Shown one piece after another: positions 36,346 to 45,037 of a stretch of DNA of 64,000 nucleotides. Source of the DNA: Alphaproteobacteria bacterium. Lineage in GTDB: Bacteria > Pseudomonadota > Alphaproteobacteria > Puniceispirillales > UBA1172. Within the stretch, counting starts at the first letter, position 1. Every line of letters starts with the position of its first letter. The notes beneath the pieces are model-generated. The model was not told the origin of the DNA. It ran no database searches and was given only the letters and a program-made list of their open reading frames with translations. The position numbers and the translations under genes were made by a program. The stretch covers positions 48,768 to 112,767 of the forward strand of contig JADHOM010000003.1 of the NCBI GenBank assembly GCA_016778985.1. Direction: 5' to 3'.

Positions 36346-37427
36346 GTTTCTTGCTCTTCAGATAAAATATTGCCTTCCCGATCAACCACCATCACGCCTA
36401 AGCTAGTCGTTGTCTGGCCAATCATATTCCGGCATGTCGCCATTGCCATTTGCGCTATGGAGGTGGCTAGTTTTGCTCTATCAGCAGGGGCAAGCGTTGT
36501 CGCCACCTCCAATGCTGAATTGGCATTGGCAATACCATCTGATGCTATTCCTAAATGCTTTGCCATATCAGCAAGGGCATCAAAATCAATCTGGCTACGC
36601 GCCGAATGTAAATCCGTTGCGCCTTGAGCAAGTTTAATCATTTTACCAAAACCGCCAGCCACTGTCAGCCGCTTGACCGGATGACGGCGCAAATATTTTA
36701 GCATACCGCCAACAAAATCACCCATATCAATGAGGGCAATGGTCGGAAGCTGATATTTCTGTTGCACCGCTTTTTCTGACATAGCCCCGGTTGACCCGGC
36801 AATATGGTCAAGCGCATTAGCACCAGCAACATCTATGCCGCGATGGATAGAGGCTATCCAGGCTGAACATGAAAACGGTCGCACCACACCAGTTGTTCCC
36901 AATATCGATATCCCATCGACAATGCCTAATCTTGGATTCCATGTTTTTTCAGCTAATGCGCGGCCATTGGGAACAGAGATTGTGATCTCAATATCTGCTG
37001 TGCCGCCAATATTTTCAGACAGGCTGTTTATGATATCCGTCATCATTTTTCGGGGGACAGGATTAATCGCCGGCTCACCAACATCAATAGGAAGCCCCGG
37101 CTTGGTGACGCGGCCAACCCCCTCACCACCATGGAAAATCACGCCTGCCCCATCAGCGGCTTTACAGATAGAGGCGCGTATCTCGGCGCCATGCGTCACA
37201 TCTGGATCATCGCCAGCATCTTTGATGACGCCAGCAGAAAAATGCACACCATCACATGCTGTATAGGTAATATCTAATGTTGCCGCCTTGCCGGATGGAG
37301 TATCAATGGTGACGGTTTCAGGAAATGTTCCTGTCACCATTGCCGTATAAGCGGCATAGACAGACGCCGTTGCACAAGTTCCTGTTGTCCAGCCAAAGCG
37401 AAGTGTTGTTTTCAGTGTCTGTTGCAT
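36342..37427 (-). CDS. cbiD: Cobalt-precorrin-5B C1-methyltransferase CbiD
   Basis: CbiD methylates C1 of the corrin ring in the early-cobalt route; the aerobic route uses the unrelated CobF. The 361-residue protein begins with LRFGWTTGTCATASVYAA (residues 9-26), the CbiD signature, and contains LGIVDGISILGTTGVVRPF and VAGGFGKMIKLAQG later. No CobF is seen in the window, so CbiD appears to fill this step. It is divergent from cobA with about 40-85 bases between the starts, and co-transcribed with cobK. Confidence 0.93.
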   Translation of the reverse strand: MQQTLKTTLRFGWTTGTCATASVYAAYTAMVTGTFPETVTIDTPSGKAATLDITYTACDGVHFSAGVIKDAGDDPDVTHGAEIRASICKAADGAGVIFHGGEGVGRVTKPGLPIDVGEPAINPVPRKMMTDIINSLSENIGGTADIEITISVPNGRALAEKTWNPRLGIVDGISILGTTGVVRPFSCSAWIASIHRGIDVAGANALDHIAGSTGAMSEKAVQQKYQLPTIALIDMGDFVGGMLKYLRRHPVKRLTVAGGFGKMIKLAQGATDLHSARSQIDFDALADMAKHLGIASDGIANANSALEVATTLAPADRAKLATSIAQMAMATCRNMIGQTTTSLGVMVVDREGNILSEEQET

Positions 37428-37438
37428 TATACTAGCAT

Positions 37439-37454
37439 TACCCTAAAAGGGGTA
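37439..37454. promoter_or_regulatory. Short inverted repeat between cbiD and cobA
   Basis: TACCC and GGGTA flank a six-base spacer in the divergent cbiD/cobA promoter gap. It could be an operator for both operons, but it is short and unsupported by a second copy. Confidence 0.25.
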
Positions 37455-37480
37455 TCCGTGATAACAATTTGATTGCTATC

Positions 37481-38395
37481 ATGCCTCATAATGGAAAAGG
37501 AATCTATGTTGTCATGACATCAGCGCAACAGCCATTTTCAGAAACCTCGCTTCCACCTATCAAAGGTGAGAACTGGCCTGAGTTTTGTGGCGGCTGGGTA
37601 TGGCTCGCAGGGGCGGGCCCGGGTGACCCCGGATTGGTGACATTGCATGTCCTCAATGCGCTCCGGCAGGCCGATATTGTGGTTTATGACGCATTGATTG
37701 ATAAGCGGGTCTTAGATTGGGCGCGCCCCGGTGCTGTCATTGAATATGCTGGCAAACGTGGCGGCAAACCTTCACCAAAACAGCGTGATATTTCGATTAG
37801 ATTGATTGAGCTGGCGCAACAAGGTAAGCGGGTATTGCGGCTCAAAGGCGGTGATCCATTTGTTTTTGGTCGTGGCGGTGAAGAAGCGCAGACCTTGGTT
37901 CAGGCAAATATCCCCTTACGCATTCTGCCCGGAATATCTGCGGGCATTGGTGGACTTGCCTATGCTGGTATTCCTGTCACCCATCGTGATGTCAATCAAG
38001 CGGTCACATTTCTGACTGGTCATGACCGCACCGGACTAGCCCCATCAGCTGTTAATTGGCAAGGCATTGCCGATGGTAGTCAAGTCATTGTAATGTATAT
38101 GGCAATCAAGCACCTGCCTGAGATTTGCGCCAATTTGATTAATGCTGGACGCAACCCGTCCGAGCCTGTTGCCATTGTGAGTAATGCTAGTCTGCCCAAT
38201 ATGACGGTGCTGGAAACAACATTAGGCCATGCCGCACAAGATGTTGAGAAACATCAGATCACGCCACCGGCAATTATTGCTGTTGGTGAGGTCGTGCGGA
38301 TGCGCCAATGCCTTGACTGGATTAGCCAGATGCAAGGTCACCCACCGCGCAATATTGATCCGCTTGGTACCCGCCAGCATGAGGATACAGCCTGA
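37481..38395 (+). CDS. cobA: Uroporphyrinogen-III C-methyltransferase CobA (SUMT)
   Basis: CobA adds methyl groups at C2 and C7 of uroporphyrinogen III, giving precorrin-2, the branch point to B12 and siroheme. The SAM-binding loop is GAGPGDPGLVT near residue 44 from this start. LRLKGGDPFVFGRGGEE and MYMAIKHLPEI are SUMT hallmarks. The protein is ~304 residues, longer than the usual ~270 because of a poorly conserved N-terminus. Candidate starts are TTG 37469, ATG 37481 and ATG 37514, the last preceded by GGAAAAGGAA. The gene overlaps cobB by 1 base. Confidence 0.93.
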   Translation: MPHNGKGIYVVMTSAQQPFSETSLPPIKGENWPEFCGGWVWLAGAGPGDPGLVTLHVLNALRQADIVVYDALIDKRVLDWARPGAVIEYAGKRGGKPSPKQRDISIRLIELAQQGKRVLRLKGGDPFVFGRGGEEAQTLVQANIPLRILPGISAGIGGLAYAGIPVTHRDVNQAVTFLTGHDRTGLAPSAVNWQGIADGSQVIVMYMAIKHLPEICANLINAGRNPSEPVAIVSNASLPNMTVLETTLGHAAQDVEKHQITPPAIIAVGEVVRMRQCLDWISQMQGHPPRNIDPLGTRQHEDTA

Positions 38396-39705
38396 TGGCA
38401 ACATCTGGTCTGGTGCTGACTGCGGCCGCATCTGGCAGTGGCAAAACCCTCATCACCCTTGGCTTGCTTTCCGCACTGCGCCTAAAAGGCTATAACATCG
38501 CCTCAGCTAAATCTGGCCCTGATTATATTGATCCGGGCTTTCATGATGCGGCAACAGGACAGCATGGGATAAATCTGGATAGTTTTGCCATGCGTCCAGA
38601 ATTGATCTGTCAAATCGCCGCTCAAGCTAAAGCTGACATGCTTATCGTTGAGGGCGCTATGGGGGTCGCTGATGGCGGCACAGCCAGCACCGCGCATCTG
38701 GCCGCAATCCTGAATATTCCATTGATTCTCATCATGGATGTGAGGGCGCAAGCTGAGACCGCCGCCATGGTCGCAAGCGGCTTGCGCTATATGCTGCAAA
38801 AACAAGATAATCCGGCGCATCTGGCTGGTGTGATTATCAACCGTTGCCGGAGCAGCCGTCATCAAGCAATGATTGAGCAAGCCATGCAGGATGCAGATAT
38901 TCCTGTCTTAGGCGCATTGCCAGACCGCCCCGAGCTTAGCCTGCCGTCACGACATCTAGGGCTGGTGCAGGCGGCGGAATTATCGGCTAGCGGTCAACTT
39001 AATCACATTATAAATCAGACCAGAGAAATCATAACTGATCATGTGGATTTGCCGCGATTAGCTGAACTATCGGCGCCATTATCAGCACCGCCGTCATCAC
39101 CAGCGCCTTTATTGGAGCCAATGGCACCGCCAGCGCAGCGTATTGCCATTGCGATGGATGAGGGATTTGCCTTTTGCTATCGGCATGTCATTGACAGCTG
39201 GCAACGGCAAGGGGCTGAGATTCTGCCCTTCTCACCACTTGCTGATGAAGCCGCTGATGCTAATGCTGATATGATTTATCTGCCCGGCGGCTATCCAGAG
39301 CTTTATCTCAAGACCCTCACCAATGCGAAAATCATGCAAGAAAGTCTGATCAAAGCGGCGGCAAAGCAAGTGCATATCTATGGTGAGTGCGGCGGCTATA
39401 TGGTGCTTGGGGAGCAGATTATAGACGAAAATGGGCAGTCATTTCCAATGCTAGGATTACTTGACCTAACAACAAGTTTTGCCAAAAAATCGCTTCATCT
39501 TGGCTATCGCAAATTGTCACTTATGGCGCCACTACCGCTACCTCATCTGGCTTATGGGCATGAGTTTCATTACACTACTGCGGTCGCAGAAACAGGTCAG
39601 CCTTTATTTCACGCCGCTGACCGCAACGGCGCCGATTGCGGCAAGATAGGGCTAGTTAATGGCAGTGTTTATGGCTCATATGCACATCTCATCGCCGCCG
39701 CATAA
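38395..39705 (+). CDS. cobB: Cobyrinic acid a,c-diamide synthase CobB/CbiA
   Basis: CobB amidates the a and c side chains of (hydrogeno)cobyrinic acid using glutamine and ATP. The 436-residue protein has the P-loop ASGSGKT (12-18), then ASAKSGPDYIDPGFH (37-51). The C-terminal glutaminase domain has its catalytic cysteine at C332 (YGECGGYMVLG). A Pro/Ala/Ser-rich linker lies around 226-247. It follows cobA with a 1-base overlap; the 3' end is 2 bases from the convergent cobM. Confidence 0.94.
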   Translation: MATSGLVLTAAASGSGKTLITLGLLSALRLKGYNIASAKSGPDYIDPGFHDAATGQHGINLDSFAMRPELICQIAAQAKADMLIVEGAMGVADGGTASTAHLAAILNIPLILIMDVRAQAETAAMVASGLRYMLQKQDNPAHLAGVIINRCRSSRHQAMIEQAMQDADIPVLGALPDRPELSLPSRHLGLVQAAELSASGQLNHIINQTREIITDHVDLPRLAELSAPLSAPPSSPAPLLEPMAPPAQRIAIAMDEGFAFCYRHVIDSWQRQGAEILPFSPLADEAADANADMIYLPGGYPELYLKTLTNAKIMQESLIKAAAKQVHIYGECGGYMVLGEQIIDENGQSFPMLGLLDLTTSFAKKSLHLGYRKLSLMAPLPLPHLAYGHEFHYTTAVAETGQPLFHAADRNGADCGKIGLVNGSVYGSYAHLIAAA

Positions 39706-39707
39706 GA

Positions 39708-40490
39708 TCACTCACCACGCTCATCTTTATTGCCTCGCTTGACCCGCAAGACGTGGACATGATGCTTGTCGTAAAGCGCTGAGTCGCGAAACCCATCATC
39801 ATGATTTAATCCCCGACCAACAAAAATCAGCGCCGTTCGGGTGATCTTGGCGGCCATGACTTTTTTGCGGATATTGGCTAATGTTCCGTAAAGAAACTGC
39901 TGATCTGGCCAGCCGACGCGATAGGCAATGACAACCGGACATTCCGCCCCATAAATCGGTGTCAGCACATTTTCAATCTCGCGCAGGTTTCTGACCGATA
40001 GATGGATGGCAAGTGTCGCCTTTGTCCGCGCTAGATTTTCAAGCTCCTCACCTTCTGGCATCGGTGATGATTTCATTGCCGTTCGCGTCAGAATAATGCT
40101 TTGGGTGACTTCAGGAATAGTAAGCTCTATCCCCATCTCTGCCGCCGCCGCTGCATAAGCCGGTACACCTGGGATAATCTTATAATCAATATTATGTGCC
40201 TTGAGCCGTCTGATTTGTTCAGCTATTGCCCCATAAAGCGATGGATCACCAGAATGGACACGCGCCACATCATCACCGTTTTCATGGGCGGCAATAATGA
40301 TATCCATAATATCATCAAGCGTCATCGACGCTGAATCCATTATGGTTTTAGCCTGACTTTCTGCTACCACGGCGGCTGGAACTAGCGAGCCTGCGTAAAG
40401 GCATGTCTGGCAATGCCGAATAAGATCACGTCCTTTGACTGTGATAAGGTCTGGATCACCTGGCCCGGCACCAATAAAATAGACTGTCAT
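39708..40490 (-). CDS. cobM: Precorrin-4 C11-methyltransferase CobM/CbiF
   Basis: CobM adds the C11 methyl group to (cobalt-)precorrin-4. The 260-residue SAM-dependent tetrapyrrole methylase begins with VYFIGAGPGDPDLITVKG (residues 3-20) and contains DVARVHSGDPSLYGA and LAIHLSVRNLREI-like segments. It is the last gene of the large leftward cob operon, 11 bases after the cbiG-cobJ fusion. Confidence 0.94.
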   Translation of the reverse strand: MTVYFIGAGPGDPDLITVKGRDLIRHCQTCLYAGSLVPAAVVAESQAKTIMDSASMTLDDIMDIIIAAHENGDDVARVHSGDPSLYGAIAEQIRRLKAHNIDYKIIPGVPAYAAAAAEMGIELTIPEVTQSIILTRTAMKSSPMPEGEELENLARTKATLAIHLSVRNLREIENVLTPIYGAECPVVIAYRVGWPDQQFLYGTLANIRKKVMAAKITRTALIFVGRGLNHDDGFRDSALYDKHHVHVLRVKRGNKDERGE

Positions 40491-40501
40491 TTTGCTGTCC
40501 T

Positions 40502-42430
40502 CTAATGATCTTTTTTATGTTCATCAATGCGTTTGGCATATCCGCGCGGCGTATAAACTGCCTGCCCTGTGCCACGCTCGAAACATCTGGACGCTGATGA
40601 GCCAACCATGACTACAGTCAGCATATCAACCTCATCAACGGATAATTCGGCGAGCGTTCGGTAAAGCACTTGCTCTTCGGGTCGCCCCAAATTAGATGCC
40701 AGAACAACCGGCGTTGAGGCCGGTCTATGGCGCAGCAAAATAGCCTTGGCTTTAGCCAGCCCAACACGGCGGCGGCGCGATACAGGATTATAAAAAGCAA
40801 TAACAAAATCACCTTCGGCGGCGGCATGGATGCGCTGTTCAATATGCTCCCACGGGGTCAGCAGATCAGATAAGGAAATGGTGCAGAAATCATGCCCCAG
40901 CAATGCCCCTGAACGCGCGGCAGCGGCTTGTAAAGCTGATACTCCGGGGGCAGAACTGACTTCAACGCGGCGTGCCGCATCTGATACACCGCCATCAGAT
41001 ATGTCTCTGTCCAATAGCTCAAAGACCAGTGCACCCATAGCATAAATGCCAGCATCACCCGAACAGATAATCGCTATGTTACGGCCTTTCGCTGCCTCCT
41101 CTAAGGCATATCGGCATCGGTCTTCCTCTTCTCCTAAGGCGTAATCTGCACGCGGTTTATCGGCGGCAATATGACCTAGCAAATCAATATAAAGATGATA
41201 GCCAACTAGCTCATCTGCTATGCGGATCATCTGTGTCGCTTCAGGAGTTCGCCATGCGGATTGCCCGGGGCCAATACCAACCAGCATCACCCGCCCGCGC
41301 GTCCGTGAAGTGATATTTTGCCCTGATGATATGGTCATATCTGGAGTGATAGCGAGTGCCGCCGTGGCATGGGCGGTTTTTCGCTTGCCGGCTATCATGA
41401 CAGCAGACGCTCCAGCTGCCGCCAATGCCGATGCCTCAGCAACACTATGAGTGCCTATTTCATCAAAAACCACTTGTGACGGTGCAGCCACTCGCGGCGT
41501 TTCTTGGTCGAGCAATTTGGGCGAATAAAACCGCATCGGCACAGCCAAATGTTCAGCTATTTTAAGCACTGCCGGTTCATCAGCTTTCAGATCAACACTA
41601 TAAACACCAGCAATTATATGCGGCGACAAATCATGATCAGCCATCAGGTTCGCGACCAGCGCCTGCATTTCATCCACCGGACAGCCGCGTGACGCCCCTA
41701 CTCCAAGGCTGGCCAAACGCGGATGATAAACCAAGTGATCTGGCGACTTTAGCTGGTGGTTGGGATGGGGATTCAATGACAACATAATCGCAATCTCCGC
41801 CGCATCAGCCGCGTCGCTTGCTGCCCCTGTTTTTGTCATGGGTTCAAGCCAGTGATACCACATCTCAGCAACGCCGCTCAAATAATCCGGCAGATCAGAG
41901 TTAATCCGAAATGAAGCACCATCATTGAGCCGCGCCATCACCGAAGAAGCCGCCTTTGGATTAGCCAAGATAAATGGCTGTGGCGGCTGATCAAGGCTGA
42001 CCCCTAAGCGGATATCGCCAGCCGTTGAGATGGCCGCCATGCCGCCTGTTGTTGTCGCCAGAAGGCGGGCTAGCGCATTACCGCCATGATGCCCGCCAAG
42101 CAGAGGGATGACGCTTGATCCATCATCAGCAATGGCAATAATCGGCGGTTCTGCCCATTTATCATTAAGTTGGTTAGCCACTGCCCTGATTAGAATACCA
42201 GCCGAGCAAATGCCAATAATTGGCATTTTTGCGGCAAAGCTATCCTGAATATGAGCGACCGTATTTTCAAAGATATGATGCGGCATTATTGGATCAGTAT
42301 CAAAACTATCACTTTTCGCATGCCAGTTCAGATGATGCGCCGCCACTAGCTTGCGGGCTAGATCAGCACCATGTCTGGTCAGGCTGATAATCATCGGCGT
42401 AGAGGTCATGCTATCCGTCTTCAAATCCAT
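40502..42430 (-). CDS. Fused CbiG (cobalt-precorrin-5A hydrolase) - CobJ/CbiH (precorrin-3B C17-methyltransferase)
   Basis: This 642-residue fusion joins two successive activities. Residues ~10-362 are CbiG-like: an N-terminal part with GICSAGILIRAV and LLGGHHGGNALA (110-121), and the C-terminal CbiG/CobE part with SLGVGASRGCPVDEM (241-255). Residues ~380-642 are the C17 methylase, starting GRVMLVGIGPG and containing AIICSGDAGIYAMGALVFE. CobJ/CbiH performs C17 methylation with ring contraction, while CbiG opens the delta-lactone and releases acetaldehyde in the cobalt-early route. Similar CobJ-CbiG fusions are known in Rhodobacter-type bacteria. It overlaps cobI by 10 bases. Confidence 0.92.
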   Translation of the reverse strand: MDLKTDSMTSTPMIISLTRHGADLARKLVAAHHLNWHAKSDSFDTDPIMPHHIFENTVAHIQDSFAAKMPIIGICSAGILIRAVANQLNDKWAEPPIIAIADDGSSVIPLLGGHHGGNALARLLATTTGGMAAISTAGDIRLGVSLDQPPQPFILANPKAASSVMARLNDGASFRINSDLPDYLSGVAEMWYHWLEPMTKTGAASDAADAAEIAIMLSLNPHPNHQLKSPDHLVYHPRLASLGVGASRGCPVDEMQALVANLMADHDLSPHIIAGVYSVDLKADEPAVLKIAEHLAVPMRFYSPKLLDQETPRVAAPSQVVFDEIGTHSVAEASALAAAGASAVMIAGKRKTAHATAALAITPDMTISSGQNITSRTRGRVMLVGIGPGQSAWRTPEATQMIRIADELVGYHLYIDLLGHIAADKPRADYALGEEEDRCRYALEEAAKGRNIAIICSGDAGIYAMGALVFELLDRDISDGGVSDAARRVEVSSAPGVSALQAAAARSGALLGHDFCTISLSDLLTPWEHIEQRIHAAAEGDFVIAFYNPVSRRRRVGLAKAKAILLRHRPASTPVVLASNLGRPEEQVLYRTLAELSVDEVDMLTVVMVGSSASRCFERGTGQAVYTPRGYAKRIDEHKKDH

Positions 42431-43131
42431 GGATCGCTTCCTTTATAGATCAGTATCATGGAAAAATAAGGCGCATCGTCTGGCGCGTCTTGCAACGGCA
42501 TGACTTGCTGGTGCGGCAGCGTGGCATGGCTGATATAAATCGCGTTATCCATCAAATTGAGATCAGTGATTAGCCCGCGCAGGCGATCCAAATGACGGCC
42601 AAGTTTTATGATGACCAGCGATTCTGATGTTGCTATGGCTTCTCTCAAACGGTCATTATCTAGCGGCGCCGCCACGACTGTTAACACATCTAGCCGTGCC
42701 GCTAATGGCCGCAGCGCCGCCGATGCCGAGGCAACAAGCGATGAGACACCAGCGATCATTTCAATCTCAACCTCATCCCGAAGCCGTGCCAGAAGATACA
42801 TGAATGAGCCATAGAATAACGGATCACCCTCACATAAAACGGCAACATCATGCCCAGCATTGAGATGAATTAGCAGCTCCTCTGCCGCCCGATCATAGAT
42901 CGCTTGCGCTGGCGCACGGCCAGAAACCATAGGAATGATAATCGGTATCTCAATCGCATCACCGCGAATAGCATCAGCCATGATCTGACGTGAAAAACTG
43001 TCGCCATGATCAGGCGCTGGATAGGCCACGACCTTGGCTTCGCTGACGAGACGCCACGCTTTGCGCGTGACTAATTCGGGATCACCGGGGCCTGTTCCGA
43101 CACCAATTAACTTGCCGCGTTTAACCGTCAT
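42421..43131 (-). CDS. cobI: Precorrin-2 C20-methyltransferase CobI/CbiL
   Basis: CobI/CbiL methylates C20 of (cobalt-)precorrin-2. The 236-residue protein has the SAM loop GVGTGPGDPELVT (10-22), followed by VAYPAPDHGDSFSRQI and VAVLCEGDPLFYGSFMYL, the latter a C20-methylase signature. It starts 4 bases inside cobL and overlaps the downstream fusion gene by 10 bases, in a run of tightly coupled genes. Confidence 0.94.
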   Translation of the reverse strand: MTVKRGKLIGVGTGPGDPELVTRKAWRLVSEAKVVAYPAPDHGDSFSRQIMADAIRGDAIEIPIIIPMVSGRAPAQAIYDRAAEELLIHLNAGHDVAVLCEGDPLFYGSFMYLLARLRDEVEIEMIAGVSSLVASASAALRPLAARLDVLTVVAAPLDNDRLREAIATSESLVIIKLGRHLDRLRGLITDLNLMDNAIYISHATLPHQQVMPLQDAPDDAPYFSMILIYKGSDPWI

Positions 43132-44375
43132 CTATTGGTTTCCTTTTCCCTTAATCTCTTTTTCCCTAAGCCTTTTTCCCAGACCCATTGCGTGACCGGC
43201 ATCGCACTGCGCCAGCCATAATAAGGCCCAACAGGATCAGCATGGCTGATTGCAATTCGGATGAGCCTGCCGCCATGATGCTGATGCAATTGCAACAACA
43301 TAGCCTCACTTTCCAGCGTCACCGCATTGACCACCAAACGGCCACCAGACTTTAGCCGCTGCATCACCAGTTCAGCTAGATCAAGGCTCAACCCGCCACC
43401 AATAAAGACCGCATCAGGGCATTCAAGCTCTGCCGCTACTGGCAGATTTTCACCTTCAACCCCAGCCCATTTAGGAACGCCTAACTTTATGGCATTAGCT
43501 TCAGCGACGGCTAATCTGTCGGCGCGTTGCTCCACCCCGATGGCACGACCATGGGCGACGGAACGCATCCATTCAATACCAATAGACCCAGACCCGCATC
43601 CTAAATCCCATAACAGCTGACCTGATACCGGCTTAAGCCGCGCCAGCGTAATGGCGCGTATATCGGATTTTGTCAGCTTGCCATCACTTTCATAAGCGTC
43701 ATCAGGAAGCCCAGGCACAGACGGATAAAATCCTGGCATGCTATCTGGACAAGCAACGGCGAGAACATGGAAATCGGCTACTTGCGGCGGCTTTTTTGAC
43801 CACTCGGTCGCGCCTCCGTCAACCCTTGTTTCCGCCTCACCGCCAATATGTGCCAATGCCGTCATTGCTGCCGCCCCTGCCCCAATAGCAACCAATTGCT
43901 CTGCCACTTGCCCTGGTGTGGCACCGCTATCAGCTAAGATCAATAATCGTGCCGATGGCGTGACGGCGGCTCGGATCATCGCAACAGGTCGGCCATGCAG
44001 CGTCATGGCATGAACATGTGCCATCGGCCAACCCATGCGGCTGGCCGCTAATTGAAACCCTGATGGGGCTGGCTCAATCCGCATCTCATCACTTGGGATA
44101 CGTGTCACTAAACTGCTGCCAGCGCCATACCAAAGTGGGTCGCCAGTTGCCAGTATTACGGTTGGCTTACCTCTCCACGTCTCTAACACATCATAAATCT
44201 GGTGAAATGGGCTCGGCCAAGTGATCATCTCAGCGCTGAGTTGCATGTCACCTAAAGCGGCGATGAGGCGGTCAGATGCTATGATATGCTGTGCCGCTAA
44301 AATCCGCTCTTTCTGATCGGCGTTAAGATCAGATAAGCCTGCCTCTCCCACACCTATGATATCAAGCCAGATCAT
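43128..44375 (-). CDS. cobL: Precorrin-6Y C5,15-methyltransferase (decarboxylating) CobL (CbiE-CbiT fusion)
   Basis: CobL methylates C5 and C15 and decarboxylates the C12 acetate side chain. The 415-residue protein is the fused form: a CbiE half (residues 1-~210, with ATGDPLWYG at 77-85) and a CbiT half (~230-400), whose Rossmann methylase motif is DLGCGSGSIGIEW (257-269). The C-terminus is short and basic. It overlaps cobH and cobI by 4 bases each. Confidence 0.94.
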   Translation of the reverse strand: MIWLDIIGVGEAGLSDLNADQKERILAAQHIIASDRLIAALGDMQLSAEMITWPSPFHQIYDVLETWRGKPTVILATGDPLWYGAGSSLVTRIPSDEMRIEPAPSGFQLAASRMGWPMAHVHAMTLHGRPVAMIRAAVTPSARLLILADSGATPGQVAEQLVAIGAGAAAMTALAHIGGEAETRVDGGATEWSKKPPQVADFHVLAVACPDSMPGFYPSVPGLPDDAYESDGKLTKSDIRAITLARLKPVSGQLLWDLGCGSGSIGIEWMRSVAHGRAIGVEQRADRLAVAEANAIKLGVPKWAGVEGENLPVAAELECPDAVFIGGGLSLDLAELVMQRLKSGGRLVVNAVTLESEAMLLQLHQHHGGRLIRIAISHADPVGPYYGWRSAMPVTQWVWEKGLGKKRLREKETNR

Positions 44376-45037
44376 AGCTGATCACCACGCCCAGATGCTG
44401 ACGCCATGATGGTGAGGGCATTAACCGCCGCCGCTGCCATGGCAGAACCGCCACGCCTGCCTTTCAGGGTAATAAATGCCATGTCATGCGCAGACTCAAT
44501 AAGCGCATCTTTCGATTCTGCCGCGCCAACAAATCCGACAGGAAAGCCAAGTATCGCTGCTGGTTTCGGCCAGCCTGAGGCTAAGCGTTCAAGCAAGTGA
44601 AACAATGCCGTTGGGGCATTGCCAAATGCCACGACCGCATCCTCAATATGCGGTAGCCAATGTTCAACCGCCGCCGCCGAACGTGTTGTTTCAAGCCGCT
44701 TGGCCGCATTTGCCACATCAGCATAATTGAGCGTTACGATAATCGGATTCTGTGCAGGCAGAAATCTTGACGTGATACCAGAGGCTAGCATCTGGCAGTC
44801 ACACAATATTGGCTTGCCCCTGGACAAACTGCTGACCGCGCGGTCAATAATATTGTCTGTCCATATAAGATCATCAATAACATCAGGCATGGCGGAGGCA
44901 TGAATAATCCGTTCAACCAATGGCGCTATGCGTGGAGGCAAATCGGCTAATGCAGGAACCGCCGCGCGCACCCGTTCAAAGGATTGGGTATAAATGGCAT
45001 CTGGGTCCTTGATATAATCAAAGAAGGTTGCCATCAA
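44372..45037 (-). CDS. cobH: Precorrin-8X methylmutase CobH/CbiC
   Basis: CobH moves the methyl group from C11 to C12 to give hydrogenobyrinic or cobyrinic acid. The 221-residue protein has the active-site histidine at H46 (RIIHASAMPD) and the family segments SGITSRFLPAQNP and PVGFVGAAESK, with NAPTALFHLLE between. It overlaps cbiX by 4 bases upstream and cobL by 4 bases downstream. Confidence 0.94.
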   Translation of the reverse strand: MMATFFDYIKDPDAIYTQSFERVRAAVPALADLPPRIAPLVERIIHASAMPDVIDDLIWTDNIIDRAVSSLSRGKPILCDCQMLASGITSRFLPAQNPIIVTLNYADVANAAKRLETTRSAAAVEHWLPHIEDAVVAFGNAPTALFHLLERLASGWPKPAAILGFPVGFVGAAESKDALIESAHDMAFITLKGRRGGSAMAAAAVNALTIMASASGRGDQL

